NCBI GenBank assembly: GCA_002362175.1
Contig: DETU01000027.1
Location: 3,850 to 48,646 of the forward strand
Source of the DNA: Ruminococcus sp. UBA3280
GTDB lineage: Bacteria > Bacillota > Clostridia > Oscillospirales > Ruminococcaceae
Direction of reading: 5' to 3'
Length of the DNA: 44,797 nt
A model generated the notes under the pieces. It saw only the letters and a list, made by a program, of their open reading frames with translations, had not been told where the DNA came from and searched no databases. The position numbers and the translations under genes were made by a program. Numbering within the stretch: the first letter of the stretch is position 1; each line of letters starts with the position of its first letter. Below are positions 1 through 8,126 of this stretch, one piece after another.

Positions 1-65
1 ACGCGCTGGCTTCAGGTGCCAGTCGGGGCAACTCGGTGCAGGTTCAACTCCTGTTATCCGCACCA
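1..65 (+). tRNA. tRNA-Leu (anticodon CAG), 5' end cut by the window edge
   Basis: Visible are the anticodon arm (stem CTGGC/GCCAG at 6-10 and 18-22, loop TTCAGGT with anticodon CAG at 13-15), a long variable arm typical of class II tRNAs, the T arm with GGTTCAA, the 3' acceptor strand, and an encoded CCA at 63-65. The acceptor 5' strand and most of the D arm lie outside the window. CAG plus a long variable arm gives leucine. Confidence 0.9.
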
Positions 66-71
66 TGACAA

Positions 72-114
72 AAACCGCTGTATTTCGGAAAAATTCGATT
101 TACAGCGGTTTTTT
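72..114 (+). terminator. Intrinsic terminator after tRNA-Leu
   Basis: An 11-bp stem (AAACCGCTGTA at 72-82 with TACAGCGGTTT at 101-111) is followed by a run of T. It starts 7 nt after the tRNA CCA end. Confidence 0.85.
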
Positions 115-183
115 GTATATTGTAAATTACAAAATATTGTAGAAAAATACAAGATTTTGTGAATCAAATCGACACAAAGAAGT

Positions 184-213
184 AAAAAAACGGAGGTATA
201 AACCTCCGTTTTT
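184..213 (-). terminator. Intrinsic terminator of the cbiK-btuFCD operon
   Basis: A 10-bp perfect stem (188-197 with 202-211, core ACGGAGGT/ACCTCCGT) has a 4-nt loop. On the minus strand it is followed by seven U. It lies just after the stop of the ATPase gene at 224. The stem also has T residues on the plus-strand side, so it may work in both directions. Confidence 0.85.
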
Positions 214-223
214 AAATTGAATG

Positions 224-1357
224 TTATCTGTTAAGATTCAAAAATGTATGAAAATCATCAGGCTGAATAAGAAGTCCGAGATTTTCGGCGTTTTCAAGTA
301 AAACATAATTACCACTGTTCATGCTTCCCCATTTATTACAGGTATTTACAACAGCAGAACATTTTTTCATTATTAAAAGTGCTTTATTTACAGACAGGTC
401 GCTGACAGGTTCAAAAGCCTTTTCAACCACAATTTCCGTGGCAAGAGACATCAACACAGGATATTCAATATCATTTTCATGGACAACACCTGCGGAAAAA
501 GGTATTCCCATACGCTGTAAACGTCTGTAAAACGGTATGCCATCACCGCCTCCCGATATAACAAATATCTGCGGATTTCCCTGAGGACGTTTCAGTTCCG
601 CCGAACAGTAGTAATTGTTAAAACTTTTCTTCTCCATATCATAAAGACTGCTGATATAGTCGCTGTAAAAAATTTCATCGGGAGTGCCTGTACGTTCCGC
701 CTTACCGTTGTTTATACACATAATTCTGTCGGAAACTTTCTGTGCCAAATCAAGTTCGTGAAGCGACATTATAACTGCAAGATTTTTTTCTTTCACAAGT
801 TTTTTCAGTATATTGAGAAGTTCAAGCTTATGATGTATATCAAGAAAAGAGGTCGGTTCGTCAAGTATGATTATTTCGGGTTCCTGACATATAGCCCTTG
901 CAAGCATAACACGCTGTCGCTGACCGTCGCTTATGCAGTTGAAATCGATATATTTCAGCGGTTCAACACCAACAAGCTTCATTGCCTCACTGACCTTTTC
1001 CTTGTCGTCCGCTGAAAGTACTCCGAATCTGTTTGTATAAGGATAACGCCCCGACTCAATCACGTCACCGCAGGTCATGAGTTCAGGTTCAATCCGTTCA
1101 GTCATCACGGCAGACATACTCCTTGCAACTTCATTACCGCTCATTTTACGGATATTCTTTCCGTTTATAAATACTACCCCGTCAATGCTTTCAAGCTGTA
1201 GCAATATGCTTTTAAGTATTGTAGATTTTCCCGAGCCGTTAGCACCTATAAGAGTAAGTATCTCACCGTGATTTACCTGAAAGTCGATATTGCCGACTAC
1301 TATCTTCTTTCCGTAGCCTACAGAAAGATTTTCCGCACTGATTACATTTCCTTTCAT
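224..1357 (-). CDS. btuD: ABC transporter ATPase, BtuD/FecE type, with extra C-terminal domain
   Basis: ATPase that should power import by the adjacent permease. Walker A GANGSGKST lies near residue 39, the signature is CISDGQRQRV near residue 142, and Walker B reads IIILDEPTS near residue 162, followed by the switch His in MSLHELD. The ABC domain ends near residue 245. The remaining ~130 residues form a second domain with ISGGGDG and a run of alternating strands and helices. Comparable tails occur on some clostridial and archaeal corrinoid-transport ATPases. The gene starts 1 nt after the permease stop and is last in a riboswitch-controlled operon, so corrinoid is the likeliest substrate. 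Iron-siderophore or heme substrates use the same family and cannot be excluded from sequence. Confidence 0.85.
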   Translation of the reverse strand: MKGNVISAENLSVGYGKKIVVGNIDFQVNHGEILTLIGANGSGKSTILKSILLQLESIDGVVFINGKNIRKMSGNEVARSMSAVMTERIEPELMTCGDVIESGRYPYTNRFGVLSADDKEKVSEAMKLVGVEPLKYIDFNCISDGQRQRVMLARAICQEPEIIILDEPTSFLDIHHKLELLNILKKLVKEKNLAVIMSLHELDLAQKVSDRIMCINNGKAERTGTPDEIFYSDYISSLYDMEKKSFNNYYCSAELKRPQGNPQIFVISGGGDGIPFYRRLQRMGIPFSAGVVHENDIEYPVLMSLATEIVVEKAFEPVSDLSVNKALLIMKKCSAVVNTCNKWGSMNSGNYVLLENAENLGLLIQPDDFHTFLNLNR

Positions 1358-1358
1358 T

Positions 1359-2372
1359 TCATACTTTCCTCCGCTGTTTTTTTAGCATTATCCACATAAC
1401 AACAGGTACACCAAATACCGCCGTAACTGAACTTATACTCAATTCCACAGGTGAAAAAATCGTCCTTGCCATCAGGTCGCAGAAAAGACAGAAAACCGCT
1501 CCGCCCATAAATGAGGCAGGAATTATAATTATCGGTTTTGCCGTTCCGAAAAGACTTTTTACAAGATGCGGTACAGCTATCCCCACAAATGAAACAGGTC
1601 CCGCAAAAGCCGTCACACAGGCAGACATCAGGCTTGACAACAGAATAAGTTCCGCACGGAAAAGCTTTATGTTCACACCCATATTTACAGCGTAACCCTC
1701 TCCCAGCTGATACGCCCCCATAGGTTTTGACAAAAGAAATGCACATACAAGTGAAAAAGACAATATAACGGCAATTACTTTTATGTCATTCCAGTCAGTT
1801 CCCGAAAAAGTTCCCATAGACCAGTTATGAAGATTCACAATATTTGAATCGTCCGCAAAAGTCACAATAATATCGGTAATTGCAGAACATATGTTGCCAA
1901 TCATAACGCCGCTTATTATCAGAACAGACATCTTTTTTACCCTGCCTGAAATAAGCAGGATAAATCCCATTGATACCATAGAACCGACAAATGCCGAAAT
2001 TACAAGTGATACCGAATCAAGAACAATTCCCCTGCTCAGAAAAAATATCATAACTATCGCAGTAGTAAGTTTTGCACCTGACGAAATCCCGAGAATAAAT
2101 GGACTTGCAATGGGATTGGCGAAAAAAGTCTGCAGTAAAAATCCCGACACCGACAATGCTCCGCCAAGAACAAGAGCCGCCGTAATTCTCGGCAGCCTTA
2201 TTCTGAAGATTATATTATGTGCGGAAATATCGCCACTGCTTCCGAAAAGTATATTGATAATTTCACTGAACGAAAACTTAACACTTCCGAATATAAGGTT
2301 TACAAAAAACAGTATGCACATAAAAGTAAACAGAATAAGAAAACCTGTGAAATAACGTGATTTTTTCTTCAT
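1359..2372 (-). CDS. btuC: ABC transporter permease, BtuC/FecCD family
   Basis: Integral membrane permease of about 337 residues with multiple hydrophobic segments, the usual length and pattern for a FecCD subunit. Family-typical stretches include RIRLPRITAALVLGGALSVSG near residue 49 and FVGIAVPHLVK near residue 262. The start ATG at 2372 follows a GGAGG site. It lies 11 nt after the binding-protein gene and 1 nt before the ATPase gene, giving a complete binding protein-permease-ATPase set. The riboswitch upstream of the operon points to a corrinoid; family membership alone would equally allow heme or siderophore. Confidence 0.88.
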   Translation of the reverse strand: MKKKSRYFTGFLILFTFMCILFFVNLIFGSVKFSFSEIINILFGSSGDISAHNIIFRIRLPRITAALVLGGALSVSGFLLQTFFANPIASPFILGISSGAKLTTAIVMIFFLSRGIVLDSVSLVISAFVGSMVSMGFILLISGRVKKMSVLIISGVMIGNICSAITDIIVTFADDSNIVNLHNWSMGTFSGTDWNDIKVIAVILSFSLVCAFLLSKPMGAYQLGEGYAVNMGVNIKLFRAELILLSSLMSACVTAFAGPVSFVGIAVPHLVKSLFGTAKPIIIIPASFMGGAVFCLFCDLMARTIFSPVELSISSVTAVFGVPVVMWIMLKKQRRKV

Positions 2373-2383
2373 ATTTCCTCCGT

Positions 2384-3520
2384 TCAGTCAAGCCTGTGCA
2401 GAAATTCAAGCTGTTCTGCACCGTCGGTCTGTTCGGTAACTATCAGGTGAATGTCATGTATCATTTCGGAAACTCCCGTTGTCTGCTGGAATGTATTTTT
2501 TTCCGTACACCAGACATTATTATTCTTTATGGCTTTAAAATCGGAAAGTAATTCATTCTTTTCAATAAGCTGTGAAATATTTTCAAGTTCACCATCAATC
2601 GTACTGTTATAAATTATGAAGTCTGCGTCTCTTGCTTTTCGGTAAAAAGACTCCATATCCATATTCATAGTTGAAAGTGCATTTTCTTCGGTATTCAGGT
2701 CATCGGCGGTAAAAATATAACGACCGCCCGCAAGTTCTATCATTTTTGAAATGTAGTCATCAGGCTTGCGGACGTTCGCATAACCGTTTGCCGTTATATA
2801 GAAAAAAGCAACCGTTCTGCGTTCGTTTTCGGGAATATCGGTATCCTCCGACACCTCACCGAAAATCTTCATTTTCTCATTGAAAAAATCCTCCGCTTCT
2901 TTTTCACGTCCCATAATAAGACCGTAAAGCTTTATCCATTCAAGTCGCCCGAGAGGGTGGGACTCATAGCTTGAACGCTCAACCATTACGGGTATACCGA
3001 GGCTTTCAATCTGTTCCTTTGTTTCGGGACTGTGATAAATCATTGTCGATTCAAGAGCGAATCCGCAGTTTTCTGAAATTAAGGTTTCATAGTCGGGAGT
3101 ACTGTATTTGCCGATATATGTCATTTTTCCGCTTTCAAGTGCATTGCGGACAGACGGTAAACTCCAGTCGTTAAGCTTTGTAGAAGTCATTTTAACTTCA
3201 TCAAGCACACCTATTCCGTCGAATAAATCCATTGACGATGATGCGGAAACATAAAGATTCTCCAAAGGCTGACTAATTACGGTAATATTGCTATCTGTCT
3301 GCGGTTCGGTTACCCCCTCGGGAACAAGCAGAAACTTTTGTCCGTCGGCTATATTTATTTCATAGCTTCCGTCGTCAAGGGCGTAGACGGAAAACTGTTC
3401 TGCATATTCAAGATGCATCTTATTTGCCGAATGTACGGTTTTATCGGCTGTCTCCTTACCGCACGAACAGAACAGAACGTTAAATATTATAAGCGGAATT
3501 ATAAGTTTAAATTTCATCAT
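2384..3520 (-). CDS. btuF: Substrate-binding lipoprotein, BtuF/FepB type
   Basis: Solute-binding protein for the adjacent BtuCD-type transporter, expected on the outer face of the membrane. The N-terminus is a hydrophobic signal ending FCSCGK, so Cys18 or Cys20 is the lipid-anchored residue. The body carries class III binding-protein features: an ISQPLENLYVSASSSMDLF segment, ISENCGFALES, a rigid central helix region, and a C-terminal tail. The gene begins ATGATG, overlapping the stop of the preceding lipoprotein gene by 4 nt. No clear ribosome site precedes it, so translational coupling is likely. Substrate inferred as corrinoid from the upstream riboswitch; not shown by the sequence itself. 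Confidence 0.8.
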   Translation of the reverse strand: MMKFKLIIPLIIFNVLFCSCGKETADKTVHSANKMHLEYAEQFSVYALDDGSYEINIADGQKFLLVPEGVTEPQTDSNITVISQPLENLYVSASSSMDLFDGIGVLDEVKMTSTKLNDWSLPSVRNALESGKMTYIGKYSTPDYETLISENCGFALESTMIYHSPETKEQIESLGIPVMVERSSYESHPLGRLEWIKLYGLIMGREKEAEDFFNEKMKIFGEVSEDTDIPENERRTVAFFYITANGYANVRKPDDYISKMIELAGGRYIFTADDLNTEENALSTMNMDMESFYRKARDADFIIYNSTIDGELENISQLIEKNELLSDFKAIKNNNVWCTEKNTFQQTTGVSEMIHDIHLIVTEQTDGAEQLEFLHRLD

Positions 3521-4392
3521 TTTACAATCGTGGACGAATCAAAATAAAGTGTATATTCTATTTCATGAGGAGTACTCATAGCGGTAGTGTCAGCAGAAAC
3601 AGACATTTTTCTGTCAAAAACAGTTACCGGTATTTCAAATACTGAAAATTCGTCTGTTGAAACAGGCATATATTTTTCACCGTCAACAACCATATAGTCA
3701 TAATTATTGCTGTTCCAAACTATTTCGGCTGTGATGCTTTCGTCGGTAACTGTAAGTTTTGCGGGAGAATTTATGCTTGCCTTTCCCGAACCTCCCTCAA
3801 TCGATACTTCAACGGTATATTCACCCTCTTCAAGTTCGGGGACTACAGCGTTTTCAAAAACGTCCGACGGCAGTGAATCAGCACGGAAAAGTATTGTGCG
3901 GTCATACCAAGTTTCTTTTCTATCGCTGAATGCCGAGCAGTCTATTCCCATATCAAGTGCCTCAACGGGTACTGTAAACTTATGAACGCCGTCTGTTTCC
4001 TCAAAAGGTATATATTCACTTTCGTCTGCCGTTTCTGCCTGTGTACCCTTTCCCATAAAAAGATACCTGTAACCTGTTCCGCCCATTGTCATTACGGCTG
4101 ACATCTCGCCGTCCTTTACAGTAAGCTCGCACTCCGTTATCTTGAACATTGAAGAACTTGAACTCACTTCAACAGGATAAACGCCGTCTTTTATTTCGTC
4201 TGCATAAACAGGAGTCATTCCCTCTTCAACAACTTCAACGGGTGCGACTGTTCCGTCCTGCGAATCAGCCTTGCTTTCTTCCGTTGTTTCTGCAACTTCC
4301 GACGAAACTGACGACGGACTTTCATTCCCCGAACATGATACAAATGCTGTCGCAAATACACAAAGCGTGCATAATAATAAAATCTTTTTCAT
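3517..4392 (-). CDS. Two-repeat surface lipoprotein of unknown function
   Basis: I do not recognise a named family. The first 20 residues are a signal peptide ending in the lipobox FVSC (Cys20), followed by a Ser/Glu-rich linker to about residue 60. Two related domains follow, at about 65-170 and 188-291. Each starts with an [ED]G.Y.VEVS strand, then a LTV..[GE].[MI].A strand and a G..Y.Y or YDYM loop, and ends in a V...[FD] strand. This suggests paired all-beta, Ig-like or NEAT-like modules with aromatic loops. The gene sits between the lipoprotein chelatase and the binding protein in a B12-riboswitch operon. A role in holding or passing a tetrapyrrole or metal at the surface is inference only. 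Confidence 0.65.
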   Translation of the reverse strand: MKKILLLCTLCVFATAFVSCSGNESPSSVSSEVAETTEESKADSQDGTVAPVEVVEEGMTPVYADEIKDGVYPVEVSSSSSMFKITECELTVKDGEMSAVMTMGGTGYRYLFMGKGTQAETADESEYIPFEETDGVHKFTVPVEALDMGIDCSAFSDRKETWYDRTILFRADSLPSDVFENAVVPELEEGEYTVEVSIEGGSGKASINSPAKLTVTDESITAEIVWNSNNYDYMVVDGEKYMPVSTDEFSVFEIPVTVFDRKMSVSADTTAMSTPHEIEYTLYFDSSTIVK

Positions 4393-4412
4393 AACTATAC
4401 CTCACATCAGAA

Positions 4413-4440
4413 CAGCGGAAAAGTCTTTTCCCCTCCGCTG
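4413..4440 (-). other. Intercistronic inverted repeat between cbiK and the two-repeat lipoprotein gene
   Basis: CAGCGGA at 4413-4419 pairs with TCCGCTG at 4434-4440, with further pairing inside. There is no U-tract on the minus strand, so it is more likely an mRNA-stabilising or processing hairpin, or a weak attenuator, than a full terminator. It fills most of the 57-nt gap. Confidence 0.5.
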
Positions 4441-4449
4441 ATATTTTTA

Positions 4450-5538
4450 TTATTTTATCGAATCAAGAGCGGACTTTGCATGGTCAATATAAATCTGTCT
4501 TATAGATTCATTCTCACCGAGTCCCCTCAAAAGACACTCCACTTTATAACCCTCCGCCTCAAAAACAGACTTCCATGAATTTTCGTCATCGCCTGCCATA
4601 TCGTTGTTTGCATGGTCACCGCAGACCACCATAAGCGGTTCAAGAACAACTCTCTCATATTCACCTGCTTTTACCATTTCAAGAATAGTATCAAGCGACG
4701 GTTCTGCTTCAACCGTTCCGATAAAATAGTTTTCGTAACCGTCGGCAATAAGCAAGTCCTGCATTTTCTGATAAACGCCGTTTGACTCTGCCTCCGTACC
4801 GTGTCCCATAAAACATACAGCCGTCTTTCCGTCGTCATACTCGGCAGTCCAGTCAACTATTGCCTGCTCAACACGCCTGAAATCTTCGTCACTTGTGAGA
4901 AGTGGTTCACCGAAAACAACATTTTCAAAAGCGTCTGAATACTGTGCGACTTCATCAATAATGTCGTTGTATTCAAGACCGTCCATAAGATGTGTGGGCT
5001 GTACGACAAGATTCTTTACTTCATTCGCAACTGCCCTGTCAAGAGATGCTTTTACGTCGTCAATAAGAATACCGTCACGTCTCTGAACATGGTCAATAAT
5101 TATATTTGAAGTAAAACCACGCCTTACGGAATAATCGGGAAGAGCCTTTTCAAGTGCGTCCTCGATTGCTCCGATAGTGAGACGACGGCTGTCGTTGAAG
5201 CTTGTACCGAAACTTACAACAAGCAATTCATTGTCACCGATTTCGTCCTGATTTCTTACATTGTCAAGTGAAGCATCACCCGTGTCATAATTTTCTTCTT
5301 CGTCTGCTTCTTCCTCCACTGGTTCTTCGGAAACTTCCGTTTCTGATTCTGTTTCGGATTCTTCAGATGTTTCAGCTTCGGTTACTTCAGATTTTTCCGC
5401 TTCTGTTTCAGTTTCGGAAACTGATGATTCAGAAACCGAACTACTCTCGGAAACTGACGAACTGCTGTTATCATCTCCGCAAGCCGTAAATAATGTACCT
5501 GCCATAGCAAGACAGAGTATAAAAGTTAATTTTTTCAT
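4450..5538 (-). CDS. cbiK: CbiK-type sirohydrochlorin cobaltochelatase, predicted surface lipoprotein
   Basis: Class II metal chelatase that in characterised CbiK proteins inserts Co2+ into sirohydrochlorin. The N-terminus is a signal peptide with lipobox FTAC (Cys20). A very acidic Ser/Glu linker fills residues 25-98, and the chelatase domain covers about 102-362 and opens with VVSFGTSFNDSRR. Candidate metal-binding histidines are His183 in PTHLMDG, His246 in MGHGTE and His309 in CGDHANND. The 63-residue spacing of the last two matches the two active-site histidines known in Salmonella CbiK. Normal CbiK is cytoplasmic and about 260 residues; a periplasmic form (CbiKP) is known in Desulfovibrio. 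Here the protein should be lipid-anchored outside the membrane. First gene after the cobalamin riboswitch. Metal (Co or Fe) and direction of reaction are uncertain. Confidence 0.88.
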   Translation of the reverse strand: MKKLTFILCLAMAGTLFTACGDDNSSSSVSESSSVSESSVSETETEAEKSEVTEAETSEESETESETEVSEEPVEEEADEEENYDTGDASLDNVRNQDEIGDNELLVVSFGTSFNDSRRLTIGAIEDALEKALPDYSVRRGFTSNIIIDHVQRRDGILIDDVKASLDRAVANEVKNLVVQPTHLMDGLEYNDIIDEVAQYSDAFENVVFGEPLLTSDEDFRRVEQAIVDWTAEYDDGKTAVCFMGHGTEAESNGVYQKMQDLLIADGYENYFIGTVEAEPSLDTILEMVKAGEYERVVLEPLMVVCGDHANNDMAGDDENSWKSVFEAEGYKVECLLRGLGENESIRQIYIDHAKSALDSIK

Positions 5539-5590
5539 TTTAATGATTCAATCCTTTCCGTTATACAAAAAGGTAATTAATCATATTGTC

Positions 5591-5619
5591 AAAAAAGCTT
5601 TCCGCACACGGCAGAAAGC
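5591..5619 (-). terminator. Probable riboswitch-controlled attenuator before cbiK
   Basis: On the minus strand GCTTTC (5619-5614) pairs with GAAAGC (5602-5597), followed by a run of U. The segment between the arms (5610-5603) can instead pair with CGCACGG further upstream (5639-5633). This gives a competing antiterminator-like helix, the usual design of a transcription-terminating riboswitch. Confidence 0.6.
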
Positions 5620-5709
5620 ATTGCAAAGCAGACCGTGCGTAAAACACAGCCTGAAAAACAGTACAATCAATACCTCGTGACCTGAAAATAATAATATTTT
5701 CCGTACCAA

Positions 5710-5907
5710 CATTCCGGCAGGTTTCCTGACTCAAGGTTCATCGCATACGGCAAGCCTTCCCGACTGAAAGTCAGTGACTTCACCATGAAAAATCACAGCA
5801 AAAAGCCGTATACTCCCCAATCACAGTGACGGGTTCGTACAGGATTCGCACCTGTTTCCCTTTTACCTTCTGACTCTGCAAAAAGCAGACAGAAGCACCG
5901 GACTGCT
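5710..5907 (-). promoter_or_regulatory. Adenosylcobalamin (B12) riboswitch
   Basis: Read on the minus strand, the element has the conserved core: AGGGAAACAGGTGCGAATCC, then ACCCGTCACTGTG, then GTCGGGAAGGC, ending in the B12 box GAGTCAGGAAACCTGCC. Flanking CCGG segments can close the outer P1 helix. It lies 28 nt after a strong -10 element and about 170 nt before the cbiK start. It should shut down the cbiK-btuFCD operon when coenzyme B12 is plentiful. Outer limits are approximate. Confidence 0.95.
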
Positions 5908-5943
5908 TATTTAATTTTATGAAATCTGTAGTACTACATAATC

Positions 5944-5972
5944 ATTATAGCATTATTTACAGACAATTTCAA
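5944..5972 (-). promoter_or_regulatory. Promoter of the riboswitch-cbiK-btuFCD operon
   Basis: On the minus strand, TTGAAA (5972-5967), a 17-nt spacer and TATAAT (5949-5944). Transcription should begin near 5937, about 30 nt before the riboswitch. The gap 5539-6031 is fully explained by this promoter, the riboswitch and the attenuator. Confidence 0.8.
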
Positions 5973-6031
5973 GTATTTCTGTAATTTTGTAAAATCAATC
6001 AGTTTAACTTAACTTTATATACTTTTTTTGC

Positions 6032-6655
6032 TTATTTTGTCATATAAAGCAAAGCATTGCATATTGCCGCCGCAACGTTGCTTCCGCCTTTGCGTCCTCT
6101 TGCGACTATATACGGTACACCCGTCCGCATTATCATTTCCTTTGACTGCACAACATTCACAAATCCAACGGGTACACCTATTACGAGTTCGGGAATGAAA
6201 GTACCGTTTTTGATATGTTCACAAAGTCTGATAAGGGCGGTGGGGGCATTTCCGACTGCATATATAACGGGTTTTTTCAGTTCGGACGCTTTGTCAACGG
6301 AAGCAATCGCTCTTGTTGTTCCGTTTATTTTGGCACGTTCGGCAACGTCACTGTCCGCCATAAAGCATACCGCCGAACAGCCGAGTCTTTCAAGTGCCTT
6401 TTTGTTTATCCCCGACTTTGCCATATTTGTATCGGTGACAATTACCGCACCTCTTTTCAGAATGTTTACTGCGTGTTCGATAACGTTTTCCGAAAAACAC
6501 ATATTATAATAATAATCAAAGTCAGCCGTCGTATGAATCGCCCTCATAACAACGGGCTTTATATCGTCCGCAAGTTTTCTGTCGCCGAGTTCCCTTTCAA
6601 TTATCTCCATGCTTCTCTTTTCGATTTCCTCGGGCAATACGTATTCAAGTTCCAA
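6032..6655 (-). CDS. cbiC: Cobalt-precorrin-8 methylmutase
   Basis: Moves the C11 methyl to C12 to give cobyrinate in the anaerobic corrin pathway. The family His lies in MRAIHTTADFDY near residue 38, and GRKGGSNVAAAICNALL closes the protein as usual. Length of about 207 residues fits the family. TTG at 6655 is preferred because GGAG lies 8 nt upstream and it begins 1 nt after the cbiP stop; an upstream TTG at 6676 lacks a site. It is the last gene of the long biosynthetic string. No convincing terminator follows before the next promoter, so read-through into the riboswitch region is possible. Confidence 0.93.
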   Translation of the reverse strand: MELEYVLPEEIEKRSMEIIERELGDRKLADDIKPVVMRAIHTTADFDYYYNMCFSENVIEHAVNILKRGAVIVTDTNMAKSGINKKALERLGCSAVCFMADSDVAERAKINGTTRAIASVDKASELKKPVIYAVGNAPTALIRLCEHIKNGTFIPELVIGVPVGFVNVVQSKEMIMRTGVPYIVARGRKGGSNVAAAICNALLYMTK

Positions 6656-6656
6656 A

Positions 6657-8126
6657 CTATTCCACTCCGTTCTCAATAATTCTGTAAAGTAAATCCATAT
6701 TTATATTTTTACGGACACCGTCGGCGAGCATATCAAACTGCCTTTCCTTATATGCATGACGGTCTGTCTCTCCGCCAATGTAGCTTATTCCCTTTGCCTC
6801 AAAAAGTCTGTGTACTATTCTTTCCGACACTTCGGGACTGTCGAAAATTCCGTGAACGTAACAGCCGTACACGTTATTTTTATATGAACCTCCGCAGGAA
6901 GTCAGCTTTTTTCCGCTGTTCTCTGTAACTCCCATGTGTATCTCGTATCCCGAAAACTCCGCACCCGACAGGCACGAAAAAAATCCCTCAATATCAAGAA
7001 ACTTTCCGTTTGTCCGAAACTGATTCTTTTCGCCGACGAAAGTTGTTTCACATTCAAGCAGATTCATTCCATCAATACTTCCGCCGTTTTCTGTTTCAAA
7101 AGGGTCTGAAATTTTTCTGCCGAGCATCTGATAACCTCCGCATACCGCAAAAACGGGAACGCCATTATTTACACGCTTTTTTATCATTGTTTCAATACCA
7201 CTTTCCCTCAGCCACTTCATATCGGAAATTGTGCTTTTAGTTCCCGGAATTATTATCATGTCGGCACTTTCAAGCTCTGTGTACTTTGTCACATAACGGA
7301 CGCTTACACCATCATATTGTGAAAACACGTCGAAATCAGTGAAATTCGATATTCTCGGAAGCCTTATAACTGCAATGTCAATAATTCCGTCACTTCTGTT
7401 TTCAAGCTTATCAGAAAGACTGTCCTCATCTTCAATATCACATTGAATATACGGAACTACACCGAGTACGGTTTTATTTCCACGCTGACGGAGAATATCC
7501 GCACCGCTGTTAAACAAGGTCCTGTCCCCTCTGAACTTGTTCACCACAAGACCTTTTACCAAATCACGTTCGTCAGGTTCAAGAAGATTAAGAGTACCGA
7601 TAAGTTGTGCAAAAATACCGCCCCTGTCAATATCGCCGACAAGCAGTACGGGCGATTTTGCGAGCTTTGCCATACCCATATTTACAATATCATCGTTTTT
7701 AAGATTCAGTTCAACGGGACTTCCCGCACCCTCTATCACTACTATGTCATTATTTGCGGAAAGTTCATCGTAAGCTCTTATAATATCGGGTACAAACTCT
7801 TTCTTTCTTCTGAAATATTCCCTTGCACTCATATTTCCGATTGGTCTACCGTTCACTATAACCTGCGAACCAACATCGGTTGTAGGTTTCAGAAGAATCG
7901 GATTCATCAGCGGTGACGGTTCAACTCCTGCCGATTCCGCCTGCATTGCCTGTGCCCTTCCAATCTCACTGCCGTCCCTCGTTATGTACGAATTTAAAGC
8001 CATATTCTGTGATTTGAACGGAACGCATTTATAGCCGTCCTGTCTGAATATCCTGCAAAGTCCTGCGACAATAAAACTTTTTCCGACGTTAGACATCGTC
8101 CCCTGAACCATTATAGATTTAGCCAT
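6657..8126 (-). CDS. cbiP: Cobyric acid synthase (amidates corrin side chains b, d, e and g)
   Basis: ATP- and glutamine-dependent amidase, 489 residues, the usual length. The N-terminal dethiobiotin-synthetase-like domain has QGTMSNVGKSF near residue 8 and SQNMALNSY near residue 39. The C-terminal class I-like glutaminase domain has the nucleophile Cys in VFAVCGGYQMLG near residue 334 and a late His in YGCYVHGIFD. The start ATG has a GAGGAGG site. It overlaps the cobD stop by 8 nt. Acts in the cytoplasm after the CbiA step. Confidence 0.95.
   Translation of the reverse strand: MAKSIMVQGTMSNVGKSFIVAGLCRIFRQDGYKCVPFKSQNMALNSYITRDGSEIGRAQAMQAESAGVEPSPLMNPILLKPTTDVGSQVIVNGRPIGNMSAREYFRRKKEFVPDIIRAYDELSANNDIVVIEGAGSPVELNLKNDDIVNMGMAKLAKSPVLLVGDIDRGGIFAQLIGTLNLLEPDERDLVKGLVVNKFRGDRTLFNSGADILRQRGNKTVLGVVPYIQCDIEDEDSLSDKLENRSDGIIDIAVIRLPRISNFTDFDVFSQYDGVSVRYVTKYTELESADMIIIPGTKSTISDMKWLRESGIETMIKKRVNNGVPVFAVCGGYQMLGRKISDPFETENGGSIDGMNLLECETTFVGEKNQFRTNGKFLDIEGFFSCLSGAEFSGYEIHMGVTENSGKKLTSCGGSYKNNVYGCYVHGIFDSPEVSERIVHRLFEAKGISYIGGETDRHAYKERQFDMLADGVRKNINMDLLYRIIENGVE

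Noticed and set aside
1354..1746. A 130-codon minus-strand frame ending at 1354
   Set aside because: Out of frame within the BtuC-type permease gene; cysteine-rich nonsense translation.
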